The position numbers were made by a program, and so were the translations under genes. A stretch of DNA of 64,000 nt. It comes from Rhodococcus ruber (GTDB taxonomy: Bacteria > Actinomycetota > Actinomycetes > Mycobacteriales > Mycobacteriaceae). The notes below the pieces were generated by a model that was not told the origin of the DNA, did no database searches, and saw only the letters and a program-made list of their open reading frames with translations. Location of the stretch: NCBI RefSeq assembly GCF_027270735.1, contig NZ_JAPWIJ010000017.1, positions 20,377 through 84,376 of the forward strand, written 5' to 3'. Shown in pieces: positions 51,935 to 60,178 of the stretch (positions within the stretch are counted from its first letter, which is position 1; each line of letters opens with the position of its first letter).

Positions 51935-52726
51935 CTGAGCGTCACCAACCTGGCTGCGGAGTTCCATCCGCCGTCACTATCCGATTTCTTTCCTCCCGCG
52001 GTGCTGTTCGAGGGAACCCCGTTCGAGCTCGACCGACTGATGCTCATCCGCATCCTGATGTCGGCGCTGCTGATCGTGTTCATGTTGATCGCTCTGCGCA
52101 GCCCCAAGATCGTGCCTCGCGGAATCCAGAACGTCGCCGAGATCGCTCTCGACTTCGTCCGGATCCACGTCGCGGAGGACGTGCTCGGCAAGGAGCAGGG
52201 ACGTCGATTCCTGCCCGTCATCATGACGATCTTCTTCACGGTGTTGGCGGTGAACGCCAGTGCGGTCATTCCGTTCCTCAACATCTCGTCCAACGCCAGG
52301 ATCGGGCTGCCCATCGTGTTGGCCGCGGTCGCGTACGTCGCGTTCATCTATGCAGGCGTGAAGAAGTTCGGTGCAGCCAAGTTCGTCAAGGGCACGATCG
52401 TCATCCCCGGCATCCCGCCGGCCATGCACGTGCTGCTCATCCCGCTCGAGTTCATCTCGAACTTCGTGCTCCGCCCGTTCACGTTGACCGTGCGTCTGCT
52501 GGCCAACATGCTCGCCGGCCACATCATGCTGGTGCTCTTCTTCAGCGCCACGCAGTTCTTTCTCTTCGAGGCCTCCGCGGGCCTGAAGATCTTCGCCGCA
52601 CCCTCGCTCATCATGGGCTTCCTGTTCACGATGTTCGAGATGCTGGTGATCTTCCTGCAGGCGTACATCTTCGCGCTGCTGACGGCGATCTACATCGATC
52701 TGTCGCTGCACGCCGACTCGCACTGA
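51935..52726 (+). CDS. atpB: F1Fo ATP synthase subunit a
   Basis: 263 residues from a CTG at 51935. This is the only start consistent with a ribosome site (GGGAGAG, about 6 nt upstream) and with the conserved N-terminus SVTNLAAEFHPPSLSDFFPPAVLFEGTPFELDR; an in-frame TAG at 51902 and no ATG, GTG or TTG between it and 52001 rule out other common starts in that interval. The GTG at 52001 would begin at VLFEG and lose 22 residues. Membrane helices carry the half-channels; the essential arginine is in VLRPFTLTVRLLANMLAGHI. Confidence 0.93.
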   Translation: MSVTNLAAEFHPPSLSDFFPPAVLFEGTPFELDRLMLIRILMSALLIVFMLIALRSPKIVPRGIQNVAEIALDFVRIHVAEDVLGKEQGRRFLPVIMTIFFTVLAVNASAVIPFLNISSNARIGLPIVLAAVAYVAFIYAGVKKFGAAKFVKGTIVIPGIPPAMHVLLIPLEFISNFVLRPFTLTVRLLANMLAGHIMLVLFFSATQFFLFEASAGLKIFAAPSLIMGFLFTMFEMLVIFLQAYIFALLTAIYIDLSLHADSH

Positions 52727-52804
52727 CCGACCAACAGACCGAACTAGCTACACCGCCACCTCCGACACCCGGATGTGGACCGAAGAAAGGGAACGGAAAA
52801 CCGA

Positions 52805-53044
52805 ATGAGCCTTGAACTTCTGGCCCAGGCGCAGGAAATCACCGCAAAGGGTTACGGAGCCATCGGCTACGGCCTCGCAGCCATCGGTGGTGGCATCGGC
52901 CTCGGCCTCGTCGTCGCCAAGAACATGGAAGCTACCGCTCGCCAGCCCGAGCTGGCCGGTCAGCTCCGTACGACCATGTTCCTCGGCATTGCATTCACCG
53001 AGTCCCTCGCCCTGATCGGCCTCGTCGCCGGCTTCATTCTCTGA
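52805..53044 (+). CDS. atpE: F1Fo ATP synthase subunit c
   Basis: 79 residues, a two-helix hairpin. Polar loop RQPE (46-49) contacts gamma/epsilon; the proton carrier is E66 in GIAFTESLALIG. Helix 1 has the tightly packed glycine series AAIGGGIGLGLVV. ATG 52805 is preceded by GGAA about 8 nt upstream. Helix 2 around E66 is the diarylquinoline-binding region in mycobacteria. Confidence 0.96.
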   Translation: MSLELLAQAQEITAKGYGAIGYGLAAIGGGIGLGLVVAKNMEATARQPELAGQLRTTMFLGIAFTESLALIGLVAGFIL

Positions 53045-53051
53045 GAGCGCG

Positions 53052-53621
53052 ATGACAAACGCGATAACGCTGCTCGCAGCAGGGGCTGAAGGGGAGGAAT
53101 CCCCGAACCCACTGTTGCCGGCAACATACGACATCGTTTGGTCGATCGTCTGTGTCGTGATCATCGGCTTCCTGTTCTGGAAGTACGTCGTACCTCGTTT
53201 CCAGACGGTTCTCGCCGAGCGTTCCGAGCTCATCGAAGGCGGAATCAAGAAGGCCGAGCAGGCGCAGGCAGAGGCCAAGGCTGCTCTCGAGCAGTATCAC
53301 GCTCAGCTGGCCGACGCACGTTCCGAGGCCGCGCAGATCCGCGAGGAAGCGCGTACCCAGGGGCAGGCCATTCTTGCCGAGATGAAGGAAAAGGCGCAGG
53401 AGGAAAGCGACCGGATCGTAGCCGCAGGCCACAATCAGCTCGTTGCTCAGCGTCAGCAGATCGTCACCGAACTTCGTGGAGATCTGGGACGCACGGCCGT
53501 CGAACTCGCGGAGAAGGTCATCGGAGAGCAGCTGTCCGACGACGCGAAGCGTTCCAGTTCGATCGATCGCTTCCTCAACGAGCTGGATTCCGTCACCGCG
53601 GACTCCGCATCAGGAAAGTGA
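53052..53621 (+). CDS. atpF: F1Fo ATP synthase subunit b
   Basis: 189 residues: one N-terminal membrane helix (YDIVWSIVCVVIIGFLFWKYVV, about 27-48) then a long charged coiled coil forming the peripheral stalk. Ends near the atpH start with 8 nt between. Confidence 0.96.
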   Translation: MTNAITLLAAGAEGEESPNPLLPATYDIVWSIVCVVIIGFLFWKYVVPRFQTVLAERSELIEGGIKKAEQAQAEAKAALEQYHAQLADARSEAAQIREEARTQGQAILAEMKEKAQEESDRIVAAGHNQLVAQRQQIVTELRGDLGRTAVELAEKVIGEQLSDDAKRSSSIDRFLNELDSVTADSASGK

Positions 53622-53629
53622 GTCGAACC

Positions 53630-54457
53630 ATGTACGCAACTTCTCGTGAGTCACTCGCCCGTACGCGGTCGGTTGCCCACGAAGCTCTGGGGTCCGCGTC
53701 GGATGGCGAGGCAACAGCTGTCGCTGCTCAGACCGGTGCCGAGTTGTTCGCCGTCGTCGAGACTCTCGACGCGCAGCGCACGTTGCGTACCGCTCTTGCC
53801 GACTCGTCGGTCGAGGGCGTTCGGCGAAGCGATCTGGCCGGAGAGGTCTTCTCCGGCCAGGTGTCGAGCGCGACGGCGACGATCGTCAAGGCCGCTGCCG
53901 GCGAAAGCTGGTCCAACGCCCGCGACCTGCTGAACTCCCTTGTCGAGTTGGGACGCGAAGCTCTGCTCCGCGCTGCGGCCGACCAGGATCAGCTGGACAC
54001 GGTCGAGGACGAGTTGTTCCGGCTCGGACGTATCGTGGCCGGCAATCCGCAGCTCGAGCAGGCCCTGTCGGATCGCTCGAAGCCGTCGCAGGCCAAGCGC
54101 GAACTACTCGGTCGCCTGCTGTACGGCAAGGTCACCGCTGTCACAGAGGCGCTCGCAGTTCAGGCTGTGACTCGTCCCCGAAAGGCAGCGCCCGCGGATG
54201 TGCTCAACGGATTGGCCGATCTGGCCGCCGAACAGCGCGACCGTGCGGTTGCACATGTGCGCAGCGCAGCCCCACTGAGCGACAGTCAGCTCGAGAAGCT
54301 GACCGCCACCCTGACCCGCACGTACGGCAAGCAGGTCACGGTGCATGTAGAGGTCGATACCGAACTGCTCAGCGGACTTGTCGTTCGTATCGGCGACGAG
54401 GTCATCGACGGTAGCGGGGCAGGCCGCCTCGCTGCATTGCGAAAGACGCTCAAATAG
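53630..54457 (+). CDS. atpH: F1Fo ATP synthase subunit delta
   Basis: 275 residues from ATG 53630, longer than the 177 of E. coli delta, as in other actinobacteria where the N-terminal part is enlarged. C-terminal QVTVHVEVDTELLSGLVVRIGDEVIDGS is the conserved delta/OSCP end. The frame is open to 53138 but that part overlaps atpF and is Arg/Gly-rich shadow sequence; so this is a free delta, not the b-delta fusion of mycobacteria. Confidence 0.93.
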   Translation: MYATSRESLARTRSVAHEALGSASDGEATAVAAQTGAELFAVVETLDAQRTLRTALADSSVEGVRRSDLAGEVFSGQVSSATATIVKAAAGESWSNARDLLNSLVELGREALLRAAADQDQLDTVEDELFRLGRIVAGNPQLEQALSDRSKPSQAKRELLGRLLYGKVTAVTEALAVQAVTRPRKAAPADVLNGLADLAAEQRDRAVAHVRSAAPLSDSQLEKLTATLTRTYGKQVTVHVEVDTELLSGLVVRIGDEVIDGSGAGRLAALRKTLK

Positions 54458-54545
54458 TCCGACACGGACACAGTAACGAGACGAATCGCCTCGGCATTCG
54501 AGGCTTTTCATACCGCGATCATTCGAAGGAAGAGCAGGAAACACT

Positions 54546-56189
54546 ATGGCGGAGCTGACGATCTCCTCCGACGAGATCCGTAGCGCGATCGATAACTTCA
54601 CCGCGAGCTACTCACCGGAGTCTTCCCGCGAGGAGGTCGGCACGGTTACGGACACGAGCGACGGAATCGCCCACGTGTCCGGATTGCCGTCGGCGATGTC
54701 CAACGAACTCCTGGAATTCCCCGGCGGAGTTCTCGGTGTCGCGCTGAACCTGGATGCCACCGAAATCGGTGCTGTCATCCTCGGTGACTACGAGCACATC
54801 GAAGAAGGCCAGGAAGTCAAGCGCACCGGAGACGTGCTGTCGGTCCCTGTGGGCGACGGCTACCTCGGTCGCGTCGTCGACCCCCTCGGCAAGCCCATCG
54901 ACGGCCTCGGCGACATCGAGTCCTCCGAGACCCGCGCCCTCGAGCTGCAGGCTGCCTCGGTACTCGAGCGTCAGCCCGTCGAGGAGCCGCTGCAGACCGG
55001 TATCAAGGCCATCGACGCCATGACTCCGATCGGCCGCGGCCAGCGCCAGCTCATCATCGGCGACCGCAAGACCGGCAAGACTGCAGTCTGCATCGACGCG
55101 ATCCTGAACCAGAAGGCCAACTGGGAGAGCGGTGACGAGAAGAAGCAGGTTCGCTGCATCTACGTCGCCATCGGCCAGAAGGGCTCCACGATCGCAGGCG
55201 TCAAGGCTGCACTCGAAGAGCAGGGCGCACTCGAATACACGACCATCGTCGCGGCCCCCGCGTCCGACTCGGCCGGCTTCAAGTGGCTCGCTCCGTACAC
55301 CGGCTCGGCCATCGGCCAGCACTGGATGTACCAGGGCAAGCACGTCCTCATCGTGTTCGACGACCTGACCAAGCAGGCCGAGGCGTACCGCGCCATCTCG
55401 CTGCTGCTGCGTCGTCCGCCGGGCCGCGAGGCATACCCCGGTGACGTCTTCTACTTGCACTCCCGTCTGCTGGAGCGCTCGGCGAAGCTGTCCGACGAGC
55501 TCGGCGGCGGTTCGTTGACGGCTCTGCCGATCATCGAGACCAAGGCCAACGACGTCTCGGCGTACATCCCGACCAACGTCATCTCCATCACCGACGGCCA
55601 GGTCTTCCTGGAGTCGGACCTCTTCAACAAGGGCGTCCGTCCCGCGATCAACGTGGGTATCTCGGTTTCCCGAGTCGGCGGTGCTGCGCAGACCAAGGGC
55701 ATGAAGAAGGTCTCCGGATCCCTTCGTCTCGAGCTCGCTCAGTTCCGTGAGCTCGAAGCCTTCTCCGCATTCGCGTCCGATCTCGACGCTGCCTCCAAGG
55801 CGCAGCTCGAGCGCGGCGCACGCCTGGTCGAGCTGCTCAAGCAGGATCAGTACGCACCGGTTGCCGTCGAGGACCAGATCGTCTCGATCTGGCTCGCCGG
55901 ACAGGGCACGTACGACTCTGTCCCGGTCGGCGATGTTCGCCGCTTCGAGACCGAGCTGCTCGAGGATCTCCACCGCAACGCAAGCGGCGTCTACGACAGC
56001 ATTGCCGGTGGCAAGGCTCTCGATGACGACAACCAGAAGGCACTGACCGAAGCGACCGAGAAGTTCAAGGCCGGCTTCGTGGACTCGGACGGCAACCGCG
56101 TCGTCAACGAGGCCGAGGCAGACACTCTGAATGCCGACGAGGTCAGCCAGGAGCAGGTCAACGTCACCCGCAAGACAGTCAGCAAGTAG
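54546..56189 (+). CDS. atpA: F1Fo ATP synthase subunit alpha
   Basis: 547 residues. P-loop GDRKTGKTAVCIDAI (about 170-184), the arginine-finger region PAINVGISVSRVGGAAQTKGMKKVSGSLRLELAQFREL. Compared with about 513 residues in E. coli it has a C-terminal extension of about 30 residues (acidic, ending NVTRKTVSK); a comparable extension in mycobacteria suppresses ATP hydrolysis. AGGAAG-type ribosome site before ATG 54546. Confidence 0.97.
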   Translation: MAELTISSDEIRSAIDNFTASYSPESSREEVGTVTDTSDGIAHVSGLPSAMSNELLEFPGGVLGVALNLDATEIGAVILGDYEHIEEGQEVKRTGDVLSVPVGDGYLGRVVDPLGKPIDGLGDIESSETRALELQAASVLERQPVEEPLQTGIKAIDAMTPIGRGQRQLIIGDRKTGKTAVCIDAILNQKANWESGDEKKQVRCIYVAIGQKGSTIAGVKAALEEQGALEYTTIVAAPASDSAGFKWLAPYTGSAIGQHWMYQGKHVLIVFDDLTKQAEAYRAISLLLRRPPGREAYPGDVFYLHSRLLERSAKLSDELGGGSLTALPIIETKANDVSAYIPTNVISITDGQVFLESDLFNKGVRPAINVGISVSRVGGAAQTKGMKKVSGSLRLELAQFRELEAFSAFASDLDAASKAQLERGARLVELLKQDQYAPVAVEDQIVSIWLAGQGTYDSVPVGDVRRFETELLEDLHRNASGVYDSIAGGKALDDDNQKALTEATEKFKAGFVDSDGNRVVNEAEADTLNADEVSQEQVNVTRKTVSK

Positions 56190-56241
56190 GCCGGCGATGA
56201 CAGGTGACAAGACGAGTACAGAAGGGAGCGTGAACAGCTAA

Positions 56242-57213
56242 ATGGCAAGCATTCTCGAGCTTCGCTCCCGTATCAAGTCGGTCAACTCGACGAAGAAGAT
56301 CACCAAAGCGCAAGAGTTGATCGCAACTTCGCGAATCACCAAGGCGCAGGCCCGCGTTGCCGCATCGAAGCCGTACGCGGAAGAGATCACCAAGGTGCTC
56401 TCCGCGTTGGCGAGTGCATCGAGCTCGCTCGATCACCCATTGCTCAACGAGCGACCCGAGCCGAAGCGTGCCGCAGTCCTGGTCGTGACCAGTGACCGCG
56501 GTATGTGCGGTGGCTACAACTCCAACGTCCTCAAGGAATCGGAGGAGCTGTTCCAGCTCCTGCGCTCCGAGGGCAAGGATCCGGTCATCTACGTACTCGG
56601 GGCAAAAGGCCTCGGCTACTACACATTCCGTGAGCGGGACGTGAAGGGTGCCTGGACCGGCTTCTCCCAGGAACCCGGGTACGCCGACGCAGCGAAGGCC
56701 AGTAAGCATCTGGTCGAGCTGTTCATGGCGGGCTCGGGCACCGAGGTCGACGCTCCCAACGGCGAAGGCACCGTCGAGGGCGTGGACGAGTTGCACATCG
56801 TCTACACCCGCTTCGTGTCGATGCTCACGCAGAAGCCCGAAGTTCGCCGGATGGCACCACTCGAAATCTCGTACACAGACGAGGAATTCGAGATGGGTGC
56901 GGACGCATTGACCGACTCGCCGACCGCAGATGTGCAGGCACAGTACGAGTTCGAGCCGGAGGCAGGCACTCTGCTCTCGGCGCTGCTGCCCAAGTACATC
57001 AGCACCAGGATCTACGCGTCGTTGCTCGATGCAGCAGCGTCGGAGTCCGCGGCGCGTCGTACCGCCATGAAGGCAGCGACGGACAACGCGAACGAATTGG
57101 TCGAGACCTTGAGCCGCCAGGCCAACCAGGCTCGGCAGGCCCAGATCACCCAGGAAATCAGCGAAATCGTCGGTGGCGCCAACGCGTTGGCCGACAGCGC
57201 AGGAAGTGACTAA
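56242..57213 (+). CDS. atpG: F1Fo ATP synthase subunit gamma
   Basis: 323 residues versus about 287 in E. coli. N-terminal SILELRSRIKSVNSTKKITKAQELIATSRI and C-terminal RRTAMKAATDNANELVETLSRQANQARQAQITQEISEIVGGANAL form the rotor coiled coil. Extra sequence lies around AGSGTEVDAPNGEGTVEG (about 164-181), where mycobacterial gamma has a specific loop, and near 220-245. Confidence 0.97.
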   Translation: MASILELRSRIKSVNSTKKITKAQELIATSRITKAQARVAASKPYAEEITKVLSALASASSSLDHPLLNERPEPKRAAVLVVTSDRGMCGGYNSNVLKESEELFQLLRSEGKDPVIYVLGAKGLGYYTFRERDVKGAWTGFSQEPGYADAAKASKHLVELFMAGSGTEVDAPNGEGTVEGVDELHIVYTRFVSMLTQKPEVRRMAPLEISYTDEEFEMGADALTDSPTADVQAQYEFEPEAGTLLSALLPKYISTRIYASLLDAAASESAARRTAMKAATDNANELVETLSRQANQARQAQITQEISEIVGGANALADSAGSD

Positions 57214-57216
57214 GCA

Positions 57217-58665
57217 ATGACCGCAGCAGTAGCCCAAGAGAACGCGAGCGGAGCGGACACTCAGTCCGGCCGTGTCGTTCGGGTCATCGGCCCCGTTGTG
57301 GACGTCGAGTTCCCGCGCGGCTCGATTCCCGCACTGTTCAACGCCCTCAACGCAGAGATCACTCTGCCGACCGTGGCCAAGACCCTGACGCTCGAGGTGG
57401 CACAGCACCTGGGCGACAACTTGGTTCGCACCATCTCGATGCAGCCGACCGACGGACTCGTCCGCGGCACCGCTGTCGTCGACTCGGGCAAGCCGATTTC
57501 GGTTCCCGTCGGCGACGTCGTCAAGGGCCACGTCTTCAACGCCCTCGGTGACTGCTTGGACACCCCAGGACTCGGCCGCGACGGCGAGCAGTGGGGCATC
57601 CACCGCAAGCCCCCAGCCTTCGACCAGCTCGAGGGCAAGACCGAGATCCTCGAGACCGGTATCAAGGTCATCGACCTTCTCACCCCGTACGTCAAGGGCG
57701 GCAAGATCGGACTGTTCGGTGGTGCCGGCGTCGGCAAGACCGTGCTGATCCAGGAAATGATTACTCGTATCGCACGTGAGTTCTCGGGCACCTCGGTGTT
57801 CGCAGGCGTCGGCGAGCGCACTCGTGAGGGCACCGACCTTCACCTCGAGATGGAAGAGATGGGCGTCCTCCAGGACACCGCTCTCGTCTTCGGCCAGATG
57901 GACGAGCCGCCGGGCACGCGTATGCGCGTCGCGCTGTCTGCACTGACCATGGCGGAGTACTTCCGCGATGTGCAGGGCCAGGACGTGTTGCTCTTCATCG
58001 ACAACATCTTCCGGTTCACGCAGGCAGGTTCGGAGGTGTCGACCCTTCTCGGTCGTATGCCGTCGGCCGTCGGTTACCAGCCCACGCTGGCGGACGAGAT
58101 GGGTGAGCTCCAGGAGCGCATCACCTCGACCCGTGGCCGCTCGATCACCTCGCTGCAGGCGATCTACGTCCCCGCCGACGACTACACCGACCCGGCACCG
58201 GCAACGACGTTCGCGCACCTCGATGCGACGACCGAGCTCTCGCGTCCGATTTCGCAGATGGGTATCTACCCCGCTGTGGACCCGCTGAGCTCGACCTCAC
58301 GCATCCTCGAGCCCGGCATCGTCGGTGCGGAGCACTTCCGTGTCGCCAACGAGGTCAAGCGGATTCTGCAGAAGTACAAGGAACTGCAGGACATCATCGC
58401 CATCCTCGGTATGGACGAGCTTCAGGAAGAGGACAAGGTTCTGGTCGGTCGCGCACGCCGCCTCCAGAAGTTCCTCGGCCAGAACTTCATCGTTGCCGAG
58501 AAGTTCACCGGTGAGGCCGGTTCGGTCGTGTCGCTCTCCGACACCATCGAGGCGTTCGACAAGGTCACCAAGGGTGAGTACGACCACCTTCCCGAGCAGG
58601 CCTTCAACAGCTGTGGCGGTCTCGACGATGTCGAGGCAGCCGCGAAGAAGATGGCCGGAAAGTAG
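57217..58665 (+). CDS. atpD: F1Fo ATP synthase subunit beta
   Basis: 482 residues. Catalytic P-loop GGAGVGKTVLIQEMI (about 168-182), GERTREGTDL with the catalytic Glu, DELSEELSE-type region replaced by the normal ILGMDELQEEDKVLV lever, and LFIDNIFRFTQAGSEVS. Binds and synthesises ATP. Three bases after atpG. Confidence 0.98.
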   Translation: MTAAVAQENASGADTQSGRVVRVIGPVVDVEFPRGSIPALFNALNAEITLPTVAKTLTLEVAQHLGDNLVRTISMQPTDGLVRGTAVVDSGKPISVPVGDVVKGHVFNALGDCLDTPGLGRDGEQWGIHRKPPAFDQLEGKTEILETGIKVIDLLTPYVKGGKIGLFGGAGVGKTVLIQEMITRIAREFSGTSVFAGVGERTREGTDLHLEMEEMGVLQDTALVFGQMDEPPGTRMRVALSALTMAEYFRDVQGQDVLLFIDNIFRFTQAGSEVSTLLGRMPSAVGYQPTLADEMGELQERITSTRGRSITSLQAIYVPADDYTDPAPATTFAHLDATTELSRPISQMGIYPAVDPLSSTSRILEPGIVGAEHFRVANEVKRILQKYKELQDIIAILGMDELQEEDKVLVGRARRLQKFLGQNFIVAEKFTGEAGSVVSLSDTIEAFDKVTKGEYDHLPEQAFNSCGGLDDVEAAAKKMAGK

Positions 58666-58671
58666 ACCGAC

Positions 58672-59055
58672 GTGACTTCTTCCGAGAAGAGCGGCATGGA
58701 GGTCTCTCTGGTCGCTGTGGAGCAGAAACTCTGGTCCGGCACCGCGACCATCGTCAGTGCTCAGACCACCGAAGGTGAAATCGGCATCATGGCCGGCCAC
58801 GAGCCAGTCCTCGGCCAGTTGGTCGAGGCAGGCACGGTGTCGATCACGACGACCGACGGCGAAAAGATCATCGCCGCCGTCCACGGTGGTTTTCTGTCGG
58901 TGACGGGCAAGACGGTGACCGTGCTGGCGGAGTCGGCTGATTTCGCCGACGACATCGATGTGGAAGCGGCACGGTCCGTAGTGGCAGAGAACGGCGACGA
59001 CCTCGAGGCCATTGCGGTGGCCAAGGGACGTATCCGCGCTGTCGAGCGGTCCTAG
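58672..59055 (+). CDS. atpC: F1Fo ATP synthase subunit epsilon
   Basis: 127 residues from GTG 58672, with GGAAAG 9 nt upstream; ATG 58696 is an alternative that drops eight residues. N-terminal beta sandwich with GEIGIMAGHEPVLGQL; the C-terminal helical hairpin is short, as in mycobacteria. Couples rotor to catalytic head. Confidence 0.95.
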   Translation: MTSSEKSGMEVSLVAVEQKLWSGTATIVSAQTTEGEIGIMAGHEPVLGQLVEAGTVSITTTDGEKIIAAVHGGFLSVTGKTVTVLAESADFADDIDVEAARSVVAENGDDLEAIAVAKGRIRAVERS

Positions 59056-59084
59056 GTTCACGAGAAGCCGCGACGAGACCTGCG

Positions 59085-59522
59085 ATGCACACCGGACTGA
59101 TTGCTCTGATCATTCTGGTAGTGCTGCTCGCAGGGATCGTCGCGGCTTTTGCGTACCGTCTGACGGTTCTTCGCCGCGGAGGTACGGCGGCGATCATGCG
59201 GGTGCTTCCGTCCGACGGTGGCACCGGGTGGCGTCACGGCATCATTCGGTACGGCGACAACACGCTCGTGTTCTTCAAGCTTTCCAGTCTGCGACCCGGC
59301 CCCGATTATCGCCTGGGCAGGCAGGACATCCACGTGGGGGACCGGCGGGCCCCGCGAGACACCGAGTTCGACATCATGACACCGGACATCGCAGTCCTGG
59401 GGCTGTCGGACAGTGGCAAGAACTACGAAATGGCCTTGGACAGAAGTGCGTTGACCGCTTTCCTGTCTTGGGTGGAATCTCGCCCATCGGGGCGCTCGCG
59501 TCGCCGTCGACCGGCTGCGTGA
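59085..59522 (+). CDS. DUF2550 membrane protein
   Basis: 145 residues. One N-terminal helix (LIALIILVVLLAGIVAAFAYRL) and a cytoplasmic domain with HGIIRYGDNTLVFFKLSSLRPGPD, the mark of DUF2550, ending in an Arg-rich tail. Found after atpC in mycobacteria and relatives. Function unknown. Confidence 0.9.
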   Translation: MHTGLIALIILVVLLAGIVAAFAYRLTVLRRGGTAAIMRVLPSDGGTGWRHGIIRYGDNTLVFFKLSSLRPGPDYRLGRQDIHVGDRRAPRDTEFDIMTPDIAVLGLSDSGKNYEMALDRSALTAFLSWVESRPSGRSRRRRPAA

Positions 59523-60125
59523 TCAGTTCTCGTCGGTAGCGGGTTCGTTGGGTGTCCGACTCGACCCCGGCACCCACTGAACGTCGCCCTCGGGATTGGC
59601 GTACCGACTCAGAATGAACAACAGGTCCGAGAGCCGATTGAGGTACTTTGCCGGGAGCGCACTGGTCGACTCGGGGCTTGCGTGAACCGCAGCCCAGGCC
59701 GATCGTTCAGCGCGCCGGGCTACTGTTCGCGACACGTGCAGCAGTGCACCCAGTGGTGTTCCGCCCGGCAGGATGAACGACGTGAGTGCAGGCAGATCGT
59801 TGTTGAATTCGTCGCACCAGCGTTCGAGGCGGTCGACGTAGCTCTGGTCGATGCGTAGCGGCGGATACTCCGGATTCTCTACGACCGGCGTCGAGAGGTC
59901 GGCCCCCGCGTCGAACAGGTCGCTCTGGATGGTGCGGATGACCGTGTGTACCGATTCGGACGGGTTGCCCAGTGCCAGAACTACTCCGAGGCTCGCATTG
60001 GTCTCGTCGCAGTCCGCGTACGCGATCAGGCGTTCGTCGTTCTTGGAGACCCTCGAGAAATCGCTCAATCCCGTGGTCCCGTCGTCGCCGGTCCGGGTGT
60101 AGATACGAGTGAGGTGAACGGCCAT
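59523..60125 (-). CDS. ATP:cob(I)alamin adenosyltransferase, PduO type
   Basis: 200 residues. VHLTRIYTRTGDDGTTGLSDFSRVSK at the N-terminus is the ATP loop, ILPGGTPLGALLHVSRTVARRAERSA the cobalamin-site helix, and YLNRLSDLLFILSRYAN the C-terminal helix of PduO enzymes. Makes adenosylcobalamin, cofactor for methylmalonyl-CoA mutase and others, which fits the propionyl-CoA yield of the valine operon. TACCGT (60132-60137, minus strand) lies 6 nt before the ATG with no Shine-Dalgarno, so probably leaderless. Confidence 0.94.
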   Translation of the reverse strand: MAVHLTRIYTRTGDDGTTGLSDFSRVSKNDERLIAYADCDETNASLGVVLALGNPSESVHTVIRTIQSDLFDAGADLSTPVVENPEYPPLRIDQSYVDRLERWCDEFNNDLPALTSFILPGGTPLGALLHVSRTVARRAERSAWAAVHASPESTSALPAKYLNRLSDLLFILSRYANPEGDVQWVPGSSRTPNEPATDEN

Positions 60126-60131
60126 GCGGCT

Positions 60132-60172
60132 ACGGTACCGCGCGGGTGTCGGTCGGTACCGCTGGCTACGCT
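60132..60172. promoter_or_regulatory. divergent -10 elements for the adenosyltransferase gene and murA
   Basis: TACCGT (60132-60137, minus) is 6 nt from the adenosyltransferase ATG; TACGCT (60167-60172, plus) is 6 nt from the murA GTG. The 53-nt gap holds both promoters, so the -35 regions must overlap the opposite promoter. Both transcripts would start at the initiation codon. Confidence 0.55.
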
Positions 60173-60178
60173 GTCGAA

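Noticed and set aside
53138..53629. Upstream extension of atpH suggesting a mycobacterial-type b-delta fusion
   Set aside because: The added residues overlap atpF in another frame and are Arg/Gly-rich nonsense; true delta similarity starts at ATG 53630.
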